In this document: one piece after another, positions 34,964 to 44,500 of the stretch | Position numbering within the stretch: the first letter of the stretch is position 1 | Layout: each line of letters begins with the position of its first letter | NCBI GenBank assembly: GCA_963851405.1 | Contig: CAWKPB010000005.1 | Location: forward strand, 434,001 to 498,000 | Source: JANPBY01 sp963851405 | GTDB lineage: Bacteria; Actinomycetota; Actinomycetes; DATJPE01 | DNA: 64,000 nt | Direction: 5' to 3' | Program-made: the position numbers and the translations under genes | The notes under the pieces: model-generated | What the model was told of the DNA's origin: nothing | Seen by the model: only the letters and a program-made list of their open reading frames with translations | Database searches by the model: none

Positions 34964-37921
34964 GTGTCCTACGAGATGCCATCGGCGGGTCCGCCGCCGC
35001 AAGGCCCGCAAAGTCCTGATGACTCGGACCTCGCCCGGCCCGGCCGCGGCCGGGTGTTTTTTCCGACGCTCGTCATCCTTGGTTCTCTGCTCGTGCTGTT
35101 TGTCATTTTCACGGGCTACTACACCGAGTTCCTGTGGTTCCGCTCGGTCGGATTCGAAAGCGTCTTCTCCAAGGAGCTGACGACTCGCCTCCTTCTGTTC
35201 GGCTTGTTCGGCGTGCTTTTGGGCTCGGCCGTGCTCTTCACGGCTTGGTTGGCGTACCACCTGCGCCCGGCGTTCCGTGGCATGACCCAGGAGCAGCAAA
35301 ACCTGGAGCGCTACCGGATCTCGCTGGAGCCAGTCCGCCGTCGCGTCGTTGTCGCGCTGGCCGTGGTCATGGGGTTGCTCGCGGGCGCAACCGCTGCTGG
35401 CCAGTGGCGCTCATACCTGTTGTTTGCGAACAGCCAACCGTTCGGCGTCGATGATCCGCAGTTCGCGACAGATATCTCCTTTTACGCTTTCCGTTTGCCG
35501 TTCCTGAGGTATCTCGTCAGCTTCGGGTTTGCGACCGTGTTCCTTTGTCTCATCGTTGCGGCGGTCGTTCACTACCTGTACGGCGGCATCAAGTTGCAGT
35601 CGCCGGGAGAGCGGTTTACGCCTGCGGCTCGAGCTCACCTGTCGGTCATGCTCGGGTTGTTCGTGCTGCTGAAGGGGGTTGCCTACTGGCTCGACCGGTA
35701 CATGCTGGTCATCGCGGACGGAAACCGGTTCACCGGCGCGGGCTACACCGACATTCAGGCCATCCTTCCGGCTAAGAACATCCTGATGTGGATCGCCGTC
35801 GTCTGCGCGATCTTGTTCTTTGCCACGGCGCTTACGAAGTCGTGGCAGCTTCCAGTCCTTGCTTTCGGACTGCTCATCATCAGCGCGGTGGCTATTGGGG
35901 GCATCTACCCAGGCATCGTGCAGCAATTCCAGGTCCGGCCTTCGGAGCCGGTCAAGGAGAGCCCCTACATCGAGCGCAATATTGACGCGACGCGGACGGC
36001 GTACGGCCTGTCGGACATCCAGGAGCAGGAGTACGTCGCCACGTCGACGCCGACTCCCGAGGCGCTCGCGGCCGACCGTTCGACCGTCGAAAACGTCCGG
36101 TTGCTCGACCCTGCCGTGGTTTCGCGCACCTTCCAGCAACTGCAGCAGATCAGAGGGTTCTACGGGTTCCCCGAGCCGCTCGACGTCGACCGCTACACCA
36201 TTAACGGCGAAGAGCGCGACACAGTGGTCTCGGTCCGCGAGATCGACTACTCCGGGCTACCGGCCGCACAACAGAACTTCGCCAACCTGCATACGACGTT
36301 CACCCATGGGTTCGGATTCGTAGCGGCTTACGGCAACACCGCGAAAAGCGATGGCAACCCTGAGTTCGTCTCCTTCGACATCCCGAACCAGGGCGAGATC
36401 CCCGTGGACGAGCCGCGGATCTACTTCGGCGAGAACACCACCGTCTACTCCATCGTCGGGGCTGCCGAGGGCGCCCCCCCGCAGGAACTCGACTTCCCGG
36501 ACGACACGAGTGCGACCGGACAGACGAACAACACCTACGCCGGCACCGGCGGGGTGCCGGTTGGGTCGCTCTTCAACAAGCTCGTATTTGCGGTGCGCTT
36601 CCAGGAGGGCAACATCCTGCTCTCCAATCTGGTCAACGAGAATTCCAAGATCCTGTGGGACCGCACCCCACGCGAGCGCGTTGAGCAAGTGGCACCGTGG
36701 CTGACGGTTGACGGGGACGCCTACCCGGCCGTTGTCGACGGTCGCATCGTGTGGATCGTCGACGGTTACACGACGTCTGACGGATACCCGTACTCCCAGC
36801 GCACGGCTCTCGGAGACGTCACTCAAGATGCGCTGACGCTGAACCGGTCGGTGGCGCCGCTTCAGGCGGATCGCGTCAACTACCTGCGGAACTCGGTGAA
36901 AGCCGTCGTTGACGCTTACGACGGCACCGTCAAGTTGTACGAGTGGGACACGGAGGACCCGGTCCTCAAGGTATGGAAGTCAGCGTTCCCGGGGTCTGTT
37001 CTCTCCTACAGCACGATTCCCCCGGAACTGCTTGTGCACCTGCGTTATCCAGAGGATCTGTTCAAGGTTCAGCGCGACATCCTGTCCCGCTACCACGTGA
37101 CGACCCCTCTGGAGTTCTACAGCGGGCAGGACTTCTGGAAGGTTCCCTCCGACCCCACAACCGAAGGCGCGTCCTCCGTAGCGCAACCTCCGTACTTCCT
37201 CTCCGTGCAGATGCCAGGACAGGACACCGCGGCGTTCAGTCTGACCACGACCTTCGCCCCACAAAAACGCGAGACGCTGGCGGCCTTCATGGCGGCCAAC
37301 GCTGAACCGGGTCCGGATTACGGCACTATTCGGCTGCTCCGACTGCCTCGGAACACGACGATCCCCGGGCCGACCCAGGTGCAGAACAACTTTGAATCTG
37401 ACCCCACGGTCGCCCGTGACCTCTCGTTGTTCCGAAGCCAGGGTTCGGATGTCGAGTTGGGCAACCTGCTGACCCTCCCGGTCGGCGGCGGCCTGCTGTA
37501 CGTCGAGCCGCTGTACATCAGGGCCTCTGGGGCGGAGTCGTACCCGCTGTTGCGCAAGGTGCTGGTGGCCTTCGGCAACCGTGTCGGGTATGCGGACACC
37601 TTGCAGGAATCGCTGCTCCAGGTGTTCGGCGAGACCGTCAAGGACAACAACGGCGGCGGGCCGGACAAGGGCGATGGCGGCACGCCCTCAGGAGAACTCG
37701 CAGACGCGTTGGCCGACGCGCAGGCAGCCATTGAGGCCGCGGACAAGGCGCTCGCCGAAGGTGACTTCGCTGCCTACGGGGAAGCTCAAAAGGACCTGGC
37801 GGACGCCATCGAACGCGCGGTTGCCGCGCAAGGCGTGGCCGACGGCAAGAAGACGCCGGTTGAGCCGGCCCCAGAAGCAAGTCCCTCGGATGCGGCCACT
37901 CCCGCGTCCTTCGAACGCTGA
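34964..37921 (+). CDS. UPF0182 family membrane protein
   Basis: 985 residues. About seven membrane helices occupy residues 25-320 (for example VFFPTLVILGSLLVLFVIFTGYYTEFLWF and WIAVVCAILFFATAL). A large extracytoplasmic domain follows, with the family stretches ESPYIERNIDATRTAYGL, QQLQQIRGFYGFPEPLDVDRY, DEPRIYFGENTTVYSIVG and LLPYSE-type YSTIPPELLVHLRYPEDLFKVQ. The last 80 residues are an Ala/Asp/Lys-rich helical tail. Members (Rv3193c) are conserved in actinobacteria without known function. GTG start placed by the TACTGT box. It is the last gene of the conserved block; the initiator tRNA follows. Confidence 0.92.
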   Translation: MSYEMPSAGPPPQGPQSPDDSDLARPGRGRVFFPTLVILGSLLVLFVIFTGYYTEFLWFRSVGFESVFSKELTTRLLLFGLFGVLLGSAVLFTAWLAYHLRPAFRGMTQEQQNLERYRISLEPVRRRVVVALAVVMGLLAGATAAGQWRSYLLFANSQPFGVDDPQFATDISFYAFRLPFLRYLVSFGFATVFLCLIVAAVVHYLYGGIKLQSPGERFTPAARAHLSVMLGLFVLLKGVAYWLDRYMLVIADGNRFTGAGYTDIQAILPAKNILMWIAVVCAILFFATALTKSWQLPVLAFGLLIISAVAIGGIYPGIVQQFQVRPSEPVKESPYIERNIDATRTAYGLSDIQEQEYVATSTPTPEALAADRSTVENVRLLDPAVVSRTFQQLQQIRGFYGFPEPLDVDRYTINGEERDTVVSVREIDYSGLPAAQQNFANLHTTFTHGFGFVAAYGNTAKSDGNPEFVSFDIPNQGEIPVDEPRIYFGENTTVYSIVGAAEGAPPQELDFPDDTSATGQTNNTYAGTGGVPVGSLFNKLVFAVRFQEGNILLSNLVNENSKILWDRTPRERVEQVAPWLTVDGDAYPAVVDGRIVWIVDGYTTSDGYPYSQRTALGDVTQDALTLNRSVAPLQADRVNYLRNSVKAVVDAYDGTVKLYEWDTEDPVLKVWKSAFPGSVLSYSTIPPELLVHLRYPEDLFKVQRDILSRYHVTTPLEFYSGQDFWKVPSDPTTEGASSVAQPPYFLSVQMPGQDTAAFSLTTTFAPQKRETLAAFMAANAEPGPDYGTIRLLRLPRNTTIPGPTQVQNNFESDPTVARDLSLFRSQGSDVELGNLLTLPVGGGLLYVEPLYIRASGAESYPLLRKVLVAFGNRVGYADTLQESLLQVFGETVKDNNGGGPDKGDGGTPSGELADALADAQAAIEAADKALAEGDFAAYGEAQKDLADAIERAVAAQGVADGKKTPVEPAPEASPSDAATPASFER

Positions 37922-37947
37922 GCGTCCCCACGGCGAGTGCAGCAAGT

Positions 37948-37976
37948 TTGGCTGAGACTCACGGCTCGACTATGCT
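37948..37976 (+). promoter_or_regulatory. promoter of tRNA-fMet
   Basis: TTGGCT (37948-37953) and TATGCT (37971-37976) are separated by exactly 17 bases; the mature tRNA begins 12 bases after the -10 box. Confidence 0.7.
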
Positions 37977-37987
37977 GGTCAGACCGA

Positions 37988-38064
37988 CGCGGGGTGGAGC
38001 AGCTCGGTAGCTCGCTGGGCTCATAACCCAGAGGTCGCAGGTTCAAATCCTGCCCCCGCTACCA
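37988..38064 (+). tRNA. initiator tRNA-fMet (CAT)
   Basis: A 77-base cloverleaf with encoded CCA. The anticodon CAT sits in the loop CTCATAA, flanked by the CTGGG/CCCAG stem whose GGG/CCC pairs are typical of initiator tRNA. The first base (C) faces T at position 72, so 1-72 is unpaired, the formylation determinant. GGTTCAAATCC forms the T arm. Promoter upstream, 21-bp hairpin downstream. Confidence 0.97.
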
Positions 38065-38073
38065 ATGTAAGTG

Positions 38074-38121
38074 CAGGTCAGGGGCTCGATCACCGATCTT
38101 GGTGGTCGAGCCCCTGACCTG
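38074..38121 (+). terminator. 21-bp hairpin after tRNA-fMet
   Basis: Arms 38074-38094 and 38101-38121 pair along 21 positions with a single T-G wobble, leaving a six-base loop. No T-tract follows. It most likely ends tRNA (and UPF0182) transcription. Confidence 0.8.
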
Positions 38122-38139
38122 TATGTAGGCAGAATGTAG

Positions 38140-38250
38140 GCAAACCCGAAGATCCGCCGCACCACCGGCGCCGTGTCCGGGTCGGGTTCGAGCACACGGA
38201 GCCGGATGCCGGCGGCGGCCTTCTGACGTTGCGGATGGGGTTGGTCGCTG
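38140..38250 (-). pseudogene. relic of a serine recombinase (recombinase domain fragment)
   Basis: Read on -, an uninterrupted but start-less frame gives SDQPHPQRQKAAAGIRLR followed by VLEPDPDTAPVVRRIF. The pattern LEPDPxTAPVVRRIF following a basic K-A-A-x-G-x-R-L segment is characteristic of the recombinase domain of large serine recombinases. Both flanks fall into unrelated sequence, so only about 35 residues remain. Its position 76 bases from the tRNA 3' end suggests a past insertion at this locus. A duplicated ATGTAGGCA word (38123 and 38134) sits at its edge. Confidence 0.5.
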
Positions 38251-38259
38251 TTCGGCGGG

Positions 38260-38553
38260 TCAGCGCGTGATGGGTACGGCTGCGAACAGGGCGACGAGCC
38301 CGTCGACGCTCTGGCTGTCTTCGAGCGGATGGCGGAACGGCATGCCGCTCGAGAGCGCGTAGGTGTTCCGGCGACCGGTTCTCGTGCGGCTGACGTACCC
38401 GTCGTCCACGAGGTCGTTCAGGATCAGCTGCGCTGATCGCTCGGTGATGCCGACGCGGTCGGCCAGGTCGCGCACCCGAGCCGTGGGATCGTGACCGACG
38501 GCGAGTAGAACGTGCCCGTGGTTGCTCAAGAACGTCCAGCCCCTCCTTGACAT
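38260..38553 (-). CDS. winged helix-turn-helix regulator (MarR/ArsR-like)
   Basis: 97 residues from ATG 38553: RGWTFLSNHGHVLLAVGHDPTARVRDLADRVGITERSAQLILNDLVDDGYVSRTRTGRRNTYAL, a compact wHTH with recognition helix around ERSAQLILNDL and a basic wing, then a short HPLED tail. This type of small regulator is frequent in actinobacteria; its ligand is unknown. A TATTCT box lies seven bases before the ATG on this strand, and AGGTA/TACCT arms (six bases apart) overlap the start region, possibly an autoregulatory site. An alternative Met ten codons upstream is less typical. Divergent from the riboswitch-terC-baeRF unit. Confidence 0.8.
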   Translation of the reverse strand: MSRRGWTFLSNHGHVLLAVGHDPTARVRDLADRVGITERSAQLILNDLVDDGYVSRTRTGRRNTYALSSGMPFRHPLEDSQSVDGLVALFAAVPITR

Positions 38554-38589
38554 AGGTAAGAGAATACCTGAAACTAGATTCACCAGTGA

Positions 38590-38745
38590 GAATCCTCGCC
38601 GGTGACGCCGAGCCGCTCGGCGTGTGAAGGGGAGTACCCCAGGACGTTCACGTCGTCAATACGGCTCGACCGGGTGACCGGGGAGGCCCGGCGCGAGCGG
38701 GTGACCGGCGAGGAGCCGGCGCCGGGGGAGACCTTCGGTTCGCAC
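38590..38745 (+). promoter_or_regulatory. probable yybP-ykoY (Mn2+-sensing) riboswitch
   Basis: Three conserved elements occur in the right order and spacing: AAGGGGAGTA (38627-38636), GTCAATACGG (about 38655-38664, the metal-binding loop region) and GAGACCTTCG (38728-38737). They are separated by strongly self-complementary segments such as GCCGAGCCGCTCGGC and CCGGCGAGGAGCCGG. This RNA class commonly precedes terC/alx genes, and the ORF that follows begins like TerC. Boundaries are approximate; no covariance search was run. Confidence 0.7.
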
Positions 38746-38765
38746 TCGAGACCGGAGGCTGAACT

Positions 38766-38990
38766 GTGTCCGTTCCCCTGTGGTTGTGGTTCGCCGTGCT
38801 CGCGGTGATCGTGGTCATGCTCGCCCTCGACCTGCTGGCTCGCCCCGGTGAGCGCGTCGCGTCCCCGCGCGAAGCTGATCTGTCGCGCATCAAGAACAAC
38901 CACGGGCTCGACGCATCCGGATCCTCAGCCTCATCGGCTGCCCCATCGAAACCCTTTCCCCCGTCTATCCGACCCGGAGGACCGTCATGA
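38766..38990 (+). pseudogene. truncated terC (N-terminal stub, 74 aa frame)
   Basis: The GTG at 38766, eight bases after GGAGG, starts MSVPLWLWFAVLAVIVVMLALDLLARPGERVASPREA, the first membrane helix and following segment of TerC/Alx transporters. After about residue 36 the sequence no longer resembles TerC and becomes Ser/Pro-rich; the remaining eight or so helices are absent. The frame ends at TGA 38990, overlapping the baeRF ATG by 4 bases, so the stub may still be translated and coupled to baeRF. It sits directly behind the riboswitch-like leader. Confidence 0.65.
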
Positions 38991-40105
38991 CCACGCACCA
39001 GCCCGCCGAGGCCCACGCCCGACTGCGTCCAACCCTGCCGACCCCGAGCATGGTCACGCTGCTCCAGGGCATCAAGAGCTACCCCGCAGTGACGCTGCTG
39101 ATGTCGACGACGCCGGCCGCGCGCATGCTCCCGGAGGAGGCCGAGCGGTTGCTCGGGATGGTCCGGGAGGCGGAGGTGCGGCTGACCTCCGAGTCCCTTC
39201 CCGGGACCCGAGGGACGGTTCTCCGGCCGCTGGCCGAGCTCGCTGAGGAGGCGGGCCGAGGGCCAGCGACCGAGGCGATCGCGGTCTTCGTCTCGGCGGC
39301 GACCAGCGCTGTCGTGCACCTAAACGTGCTCGTGGTGGACCGTGTTGTCGTCGACCCCACCTTCGCCACGCGCGACCTGGTGCGTGCCCTCCACCGGACG
39401 CCCCGCCATGTCGTCCTCACGCTGAGCCAGCACGAGGCGCGGCTGTTCGAGGGCGCGGGTGGCGACCTCCGCCCCGCTCCGGGGCGATCTTTCCCCCGAG
39501 TTGCGGCCGGCGGCGAGGCTGCGCGGCGTGCCGAGCGAAGGATGCGCGTGCAGGAGCGAAAGTCCTTCTACCGCGATGTCGACCGGGCGCTTGGCGCCTA
39601 CCTCAGAGTGCATCCGGCGCCCCTCGTCCTCGTCGGCACCGAACGCGAACTGGCCGAGTTTCGCGGGCTGTCCGCCAATCTGGGCCGGCTGGCCGGCTGC
39701 ATCCACGGCAGCATGGTGACCGCCCCGACGACGGACCTCGTTCCCCGGATCCGCCTGGTGATGGAGGGCTACCTGCGGTCCCGGCAGCAGGACGCCCTCG
39801 CCCTGCTCGAGGGGAGGGTCAGCGGAAAGCGTGCCGTCTCCGGTATCTCCTCGGCCTGGCTGGCAGCCCAGGTGGAGCGTCCTGAGATGCTCGCGGTCGA
39901 GGAGGGCTATTTCTACCCGGCCAGGGTCGATGGAAGCGGGGAGTTGCTGAGCCCTGCCGACGATGTCGAGCACCCCGACGTCATCGATGACGCCGTCGAC
40001 GAGCTGATCGAGACCGTCCTGCGCCGCGGTGGGTGGGTGGCACTGGTTGAAGACGGTGTGCTCGCCGACCACGACCGGGTCGCCCTGACGCTTCGCACGA
40101 GGTGA
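38987..40105 (+). CDS. baeRF-type (eRF1-like) ribosome-associated factor
   Basis: 372 residues matching bacterial archaeo-eukaryotic release-factor proteins: an N-terminal domain ending in VHLNVLVVDRVVVDPTFATRDLVRALHRTPRHVVLTLSQHEARLFEG, then a central region KSFYRDVDRALGAYLRVHPAPLVLVGTERELAEFRGLSAN and a C-terminal eL30-like domain ending in GGWVALVEDGVLADHDRVALTLR. The GGQ of true release factors is not seen. Relatives include Rv2629 of M. tuberculosis (similar length, dormancy-regulated, recalled) and hibernation factors of the Balon kind. Start ATG has GGAGG and overlaps the terC stub. Confidence 0.8.
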   Translation: MTTHQPAEAHARLRPTLPTPSMVTLLQGIKSYPAVTLLMSTTPAARMLPEEAERLLGMVREAEVRLTSESLPGTRGTVLRPLAELAEEAGRGPATEAIAVFVSAATSAVVHLNVLVVDRVVVDPTFATRDLVRALHRTPRHVVLTLSQHEARLFEGAGGDLRPAPGRSFPRVAAGGEAARRAERRMRVQERKSFYRDVDRALGAYLRVHPAPLVLVGTERELAEFRGLSANLGRLAGCIHGSMVTAPTTDLVPRIRLVMEGYLRSRQQDALALLEGRVSGKRAVSGISSAWLAAQVERPEMLAVEEGYFYPARVDGSGELLSPADDVEHPDVIDDAVDELIETVLRRGGWVALVEDGVLADHDRVALTLRTR

Positions 40106-40297
40106 TCGTCCACAAGCCGGCAGAGGAGTGAAGTCCCCCTCATTTTGGCGTGCGGCCGGGGTGCCGGTCGCGACTCATGCGCAGCGGCTCAAACTCGGAC
40201 CAGCGCACCGGGCGCCACGAGCACAGGTTCAGCGGCGGGCCTGGGGTGCCACGACTCGCCTGACCGTGATCCGGCTTGCGGACATCAGTGGCAAGGT

Positions 40298-40333
40298 GGC
40301 TGTGTCCCGGCAGCTTTCCTCCGCGACACAGCC
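40298..40333. terminator. 9-bp hairpin between baeRF and the aldolase gene
   Basis: GGCTGTGTC (40298-40306) and GACACAGCC (40325-40333) are exact complements around 18 bases. The two flanking genes converge here, so it may serve both. The 319-base gap (40106-40424) otherwise shows nothing convincing; its short open frames lack ribosome binding sites. Confidence 0.4.
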
Positions 40334-40424
40334 GTGTGGCCGTTGCGATCTACTGCCGCGAGTAGACGTCAACACCTCCGTTCGTGCGTCGTAGCCGGTC
40401 CAACAACTAGTTGAGCAGTCGGCA

Positions 40425-41312
40425 TCAGGTCATCGACGCGTCGTAGATGCTACGGATCGAGGCGTCGAGGGTGGCATCGAACTCGGCCCGGGTTTGCTGG
40501 ACATGCAGTCCCTCGGTCAGTGCTCGCGAGAAACTGGCCACGACACCGTGGTTGCGGGCGAGCCGCTCATTGGCCTCGGCTCTGGAGTAGCCGCCGGAAA
40601 GCGCCACCACGCGCAGTACGCGAGGATGCCCGACGAGATCCGAGAAGAAATCGTCCTCGTCCGGAATCGTCAACTTGAGCATGATCTCCCGCCCCTCGGC
40701 CAGGGCGTCTATGCGCGCGACCAGGCTGTCCTTGAGCAGCTTCTCGGCGGCGGCTTTCTCCGGGCTGTGGATGTCCACCTCGGGCTCAATGATGGGCACC
40801 AGCCCGGCGTCGAGGATGCGCGCGGCCACCTCGAACTGCTGGGCCACGACAGCCTCGATGCCGGCGGGGTGGGCGAGTTCGATGACTGAGCGCATCTTGG
40901 TCGCGAAGACTCCATGGGCAAGCGCCTTCTCCAGCTGCCGATCCAGGTCGGGGTTGGGCTTCATGACCTTCGCCCCGTCGACCGCCTCGGCGAGTCCTTT
41001 GTCCACCTTGAGGATCGGCACCACCTGCTTGCGCTGCCAGAGGTACTCGGCCGCGCCTTGACCCTCGATCTCACGGTCCATGGTCATCTCAAAGAGGATG
41101 GCCCCGAGGATTCGGTCGCCGCCGAAGGAGGGACTCGTGATGATGCGCGTGCGCATCTGGTGGACCAGGTCGAACATCTCCGCCTCGTTGGAATAGGCGG
41201 TCTCGTCAAGGCCATACAGACGCAAGGCCTTCGGCGTGCTGCCGCCGCTCTGGTCGAGGGCGGCGACGAAACCGCTTCCGTCACGCATCCGCTGGCGCTG
41301 CTCGTCGTTCAT
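40425..41312 (-). CDS. class I fructose-bisphosphate aldolase
   Basis: 295 residues: FVAALDQSGGSTPKALRLYGL, MRTRIITSPSF, GAILFEMTMD, VPILKVDKGL, then the Schiff-base lysine in MLKLTIPD (about 212) and ALSGGYSRAEANERLARN. It cleaves fructose-1,6-bisphosphate to dihydroxyacetone phosphate and glyceraldehyde-3-phosphate without a metal. Most actinobacteria rely on class II aldolases, so this is probably a second, conditionally used enzyme. The ATG follows GGAGG (GGAGGCCATC). It lies downstream of the pyruvate oxidoreductase operon on the same strand, separated by about 50 bases from the relic. Confidence 0.92.
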   Translation of the reverse strand: MNDEQRQRMRDGSGFVAALDQSGGSTPKALRLYGLDETAYSNEAEMFDLVHQMRTRIITSPSFGGDRILGAILFEMTMDREIEGQGAAEYLWQRKQVVPILKVDKGLAEAVDGAKVMKPNPDLDRQLEKALAHGVFATKMRSVIELAHPAGIEAVVAQQFEVAARILDAGLVPIIEPEVDIHSPEKAAAEKLLKDSLVARIDALAEGREIMLKLTIPDEDDFFSDLVGHPRVLRVVALSGGYSRAEANERLARNHGVVASFSRALTEGLHVQQTRAEFDATLDASIRSIYDASMT

Positions 41313-41362
41313 GATGGCCTCCTGCGTCGTCCTCGGTGCGCTCTCCAGTTTGAGCCTAGGTC

Positions 41363-41554
41363 TCAGGCCGCAGCCACGCTCGGGCCGTAAGACCCGTCCC
41401 CATGAACATTCGCCGTCAGCGCATAGGCGCCGGCTACCAGGTATCCGGCTACGTCATCGGAATCACCGTCGACTGTCGACGTGAGGGGAGATGGCGAGGC
41501 AACGAGCGGATTGCGTAGGTCCAGCCCTAGGTAGCGCGTCGTGAGGTCCATCAT
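41363..41554 (-). pseudogene. internally deleted dihydroorotate dehydrogenase-like gene
   Basis: 63 residues, starting MMDLTTRYLGLDLRNPLVASPSPLTSTVDG, the exact opening of the DHOD-like proteins that accompany NifJ. It then jumps to DSDDVAGYLVAGAYALTANVHGDG, which resembles the C-terminal DVxxYLxAGAD...TASALLRHG strand-helix of the same family. Roughly 250 central residues, including the FMN and catalytic region, are missing but the frame is intact. The ATG overlaps the nifJ TGA by 4 bases, as expected for the intact gene. Probably non-functional. Confidence 0.65.
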
Positions 41555-44500
41555 CGCTCCCTGCGAGGGTCTGAAGAGAAGTGTGCGGCGTTGCGGGAGG
41601 CCATCTCCTCGTAGGTTTGCCATCGAAGGTCGACCGCCTGTTGGGCGAGGCCCAGCAGGCGGTCGGCCTCGACCGGGTCGGTGTTGGCGAGCGTGCGGAA
41701 ACGCAGTTCGCCCTTGCGGTAGTCGGCCAACGAGAGCCTCGGCCGTGGCGAGTCGAGCAGGAACGGGTTGTCACCGGCGGCCCGGGCCATCGGGTTGTAG
41801 CGGATCAGCGGCCAGTGGCCGCTCGCGGCGGCGCGGTACTGCTGCTCGAGCCCGTTGCGCATGTCGAAACCGTGCGCGATGCAGTGGCTGTAGGCGATGA
41901 CCAGCGACGGCCCGTCGTAGGCCTCGGCCTCTCGGAACGCTTCGAGGGTCTGTTGGGGATCGGCGCCCATCGCTACCCGCGCCACGTAGACGTTGGCCAG
42001 GGCTATCACCTGGAGGGCCAGATCCTTGGTGGGCATCGTCTTGCCCGCCGCGGCGAACTTCGCGACCGCTCCGAGCGGCGTGGCCTTCGACATCTGTCCG
42101 CCGGTGTTGGAGTAGACCTCGGTGTCGAGCACCAAGACGTTGACGTTGTGCCCGCTGGCCAGGACGTGATCCAGCCCGCCGGAGCCGATGTCATACGCCC
42201 AGCCGTCACCGCCCACGATCCAGACGCTGCGACGGACCAAGTGGTCGAGCACGCTGCGCAGGTCCGCGGGGATCGGACCCTCCAGATCGTCGAGCAGCCG
42301 TTGTAGCTGGGCGACGCGTTCACGTTGATCTCGCAGCTCGGATTCCCGCAGTTGTGGCGCCTGAAGGACCTCATCCACCAGTTCCGCCCCGAGCTCGTCG
42401 CGCAGCTCGGCGAGGCGGCGCCGGGCTAGTTCGGTGTGGCGGTCCGCGGCCAGCCGCAGCCCAAGGCCGAACTCGGCGTTGTCCTCGAACAGCGAGTTCG
42501 ACCACGCCGGCCCGCGGCCGTCGGATCCGGCCGTCCACGGCGTGGTCGGGAGGTTGCCACCGTAGATCGATGAACAGCCGGTTGCGTTGGCGACCGTGAG
42601 CCGGTCGCCGAAAAGCTGCGAGAGCAACTTCAGGTACGGGGTTTCTCCGCAGCCCGCGCAGGCCCCGGAGAACTCGAACAGCGGCTCCAGGAACTGCGTA
42701 CCGCGGACTGTGCCGAAATCGACCCGCGAACGGTCGGCTCCTGGCAGACCCTCGAAGAACGTGACGTTTTCACGTTCGACGTCCCCGCGCGGCTCGCGGT
42801 CGGCGAGGTTGATGGCCCGGTGCTCCGGAGCTCCGGGCGCCGACACCGGGCACGCTTCGACGCACAGGCCACAGCCGGTGCAGTCCTCGACATAGACCTG
42901 CAGCGTGTAGCGGCTGTCGGGAAGGCCGGGGGCGTTCAGCGGCGCCGATGCGAAGGCGTCGGGCGCTCCTTCGAGAAGAGACGGGCTGTAGTAGCGGGAC
43001 CGGATCACACTGTGTGGACATACGAAACTGCAGTTGCCGCACTGGATGCAGAGGTCTGGATCCCACGCCGCGACCAGTGCGGAGATGTTGCGCTTTTCGT
43101 ACTTAGTCGTGCCGCTGGGGTAGGTGCCGTCGGCCGGCAGGGCGCTGACCGGCAACTCATCGCCGCGCCCGGCCATCATCAGGGCCGTCACCTCTTGCAC
43201 AAACGCGGGCGCGCCGGGCGGCACGACTGGCGCGGACTCTCGCGTCGTGGTCACGCTCTCGGGTAGCTCGACCCGGTGGAGGCCAGCGATCGCTTCGTCG
43301 ACGGCGCTTAGGTTGCGTTCGACCACGTCCTTGCCGCGTCGGCCGTACGTCTTGGCGATCGAGGCCTTGATCCCCTCGATCGCGCGGGCCGGCTCTAGCA
43401 CGCCGGAGATGGCGAAGAAACAGGTCTGCAGCACCGTGTTCGCTCGCCCGGCCAGGCCCGCGTCGCGGGCGATGCGATCGGCGTCGATCAGGTAGAGCGC
43501 GATCCGCTTGGCCACCAGCTGCTCCTGCACCTGGCGCGTCAGTGCGTCCCAGACTTTGTCTGGGGGAAGGGGGCAGTTGAGCAGGAGTGCGGCACCGGAC
43601 GCGGCCCGATCGAGAACCTCGGGGCGCTCGAGCAGTGCGAACTGGTGGCAACCGACGAAGCTCGCCTGGGATACGAGATAGGCGGCGCTGATCGGCTCGG
43701 GGCCGAACCGAAGGTGTGAGACGGTCTGCGCGCCGGACTTCTTCGAGTCGTAGACGAAGTATCCCTGTGCGTGCAGGCCCTCCTCGCCGAGAATCTTGAT
43801 GGTGTTCTTGTTCGCCCCAACGGTTCCATCCGAGCCGAGTCCGAAGAAGACCGCGCGCACGGTGTCGGGTCGTTCGATGTCGAAATTGGCCTCGAACGGG
43901 AGGCTGGTGCCGCAGACATCGTCGTTGATCCCGATCGTGAAACGTTTCCGGGGCCGCTCCAGACCGAGCTCCGCGAGGACCCCGGCAGCCATGCCCGGCG
44001 TGAACTCCTTCGACGACAGCCCGTACCGCCCTCCGATCACCCGCGGCATCAGCTGAAGCCGGCCCTCGGAGTGGGCCTCGCTCAGCGCACCAAGCACGTC
44101 GAGGAATAGCGGCTCGCCGAAGGATCCGGGCTCCTTGGTCCGGTCGAGAACGGCGACACGCGTGACGGTCGGGGGCAGCGCCTCGACCAGCGCTTGCGCC
44201 GGGAAGGGCCGGAAGAGCCTGATCTGGGCCACGCCCACCCGCTCGCCTTGTGCTTGCAGGTGCGCGACTGTGTCGCGGACCGTTTCGCCGCCCGAGCCCA
44301 TCACCACGATCACCCGCTCCGCCTGGGGGTGACCGCTGTAGTCGACCAGCCGGTAGCGCCGGCCGGTGCGTTCGGAAAGGGAGTCCATCGCCGCCTGGAC
44401 CGCGCCGGGCAACCGGGCATAGAACGGATTGACCGTCTCACGCGCCTGAAAATGGACGTCCGGGTTCTGCGCCGTTCCACGAATGAACGGCCGCTGAGGG

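Noticed and set aside
38074..38121. Attachment site of an integrated element at tRNA-fMet
   Set aside because: The palindrome looks like a terminator and I found no second copy of the tRNA 3' end by eye, so no att pair can be claimed.
40128..40394. 88-residue open frame between baeRF and the aldolase
   Set aside because: No ribosome binding site of the right spacing, no domain, and it contains the hairpin between two convergent genes.
40402..40411. 10-bp palindrome CAACTAGTTG
   Set aside because: A single short palindrome just past the aldolase stop with no promoter context; could be chance.
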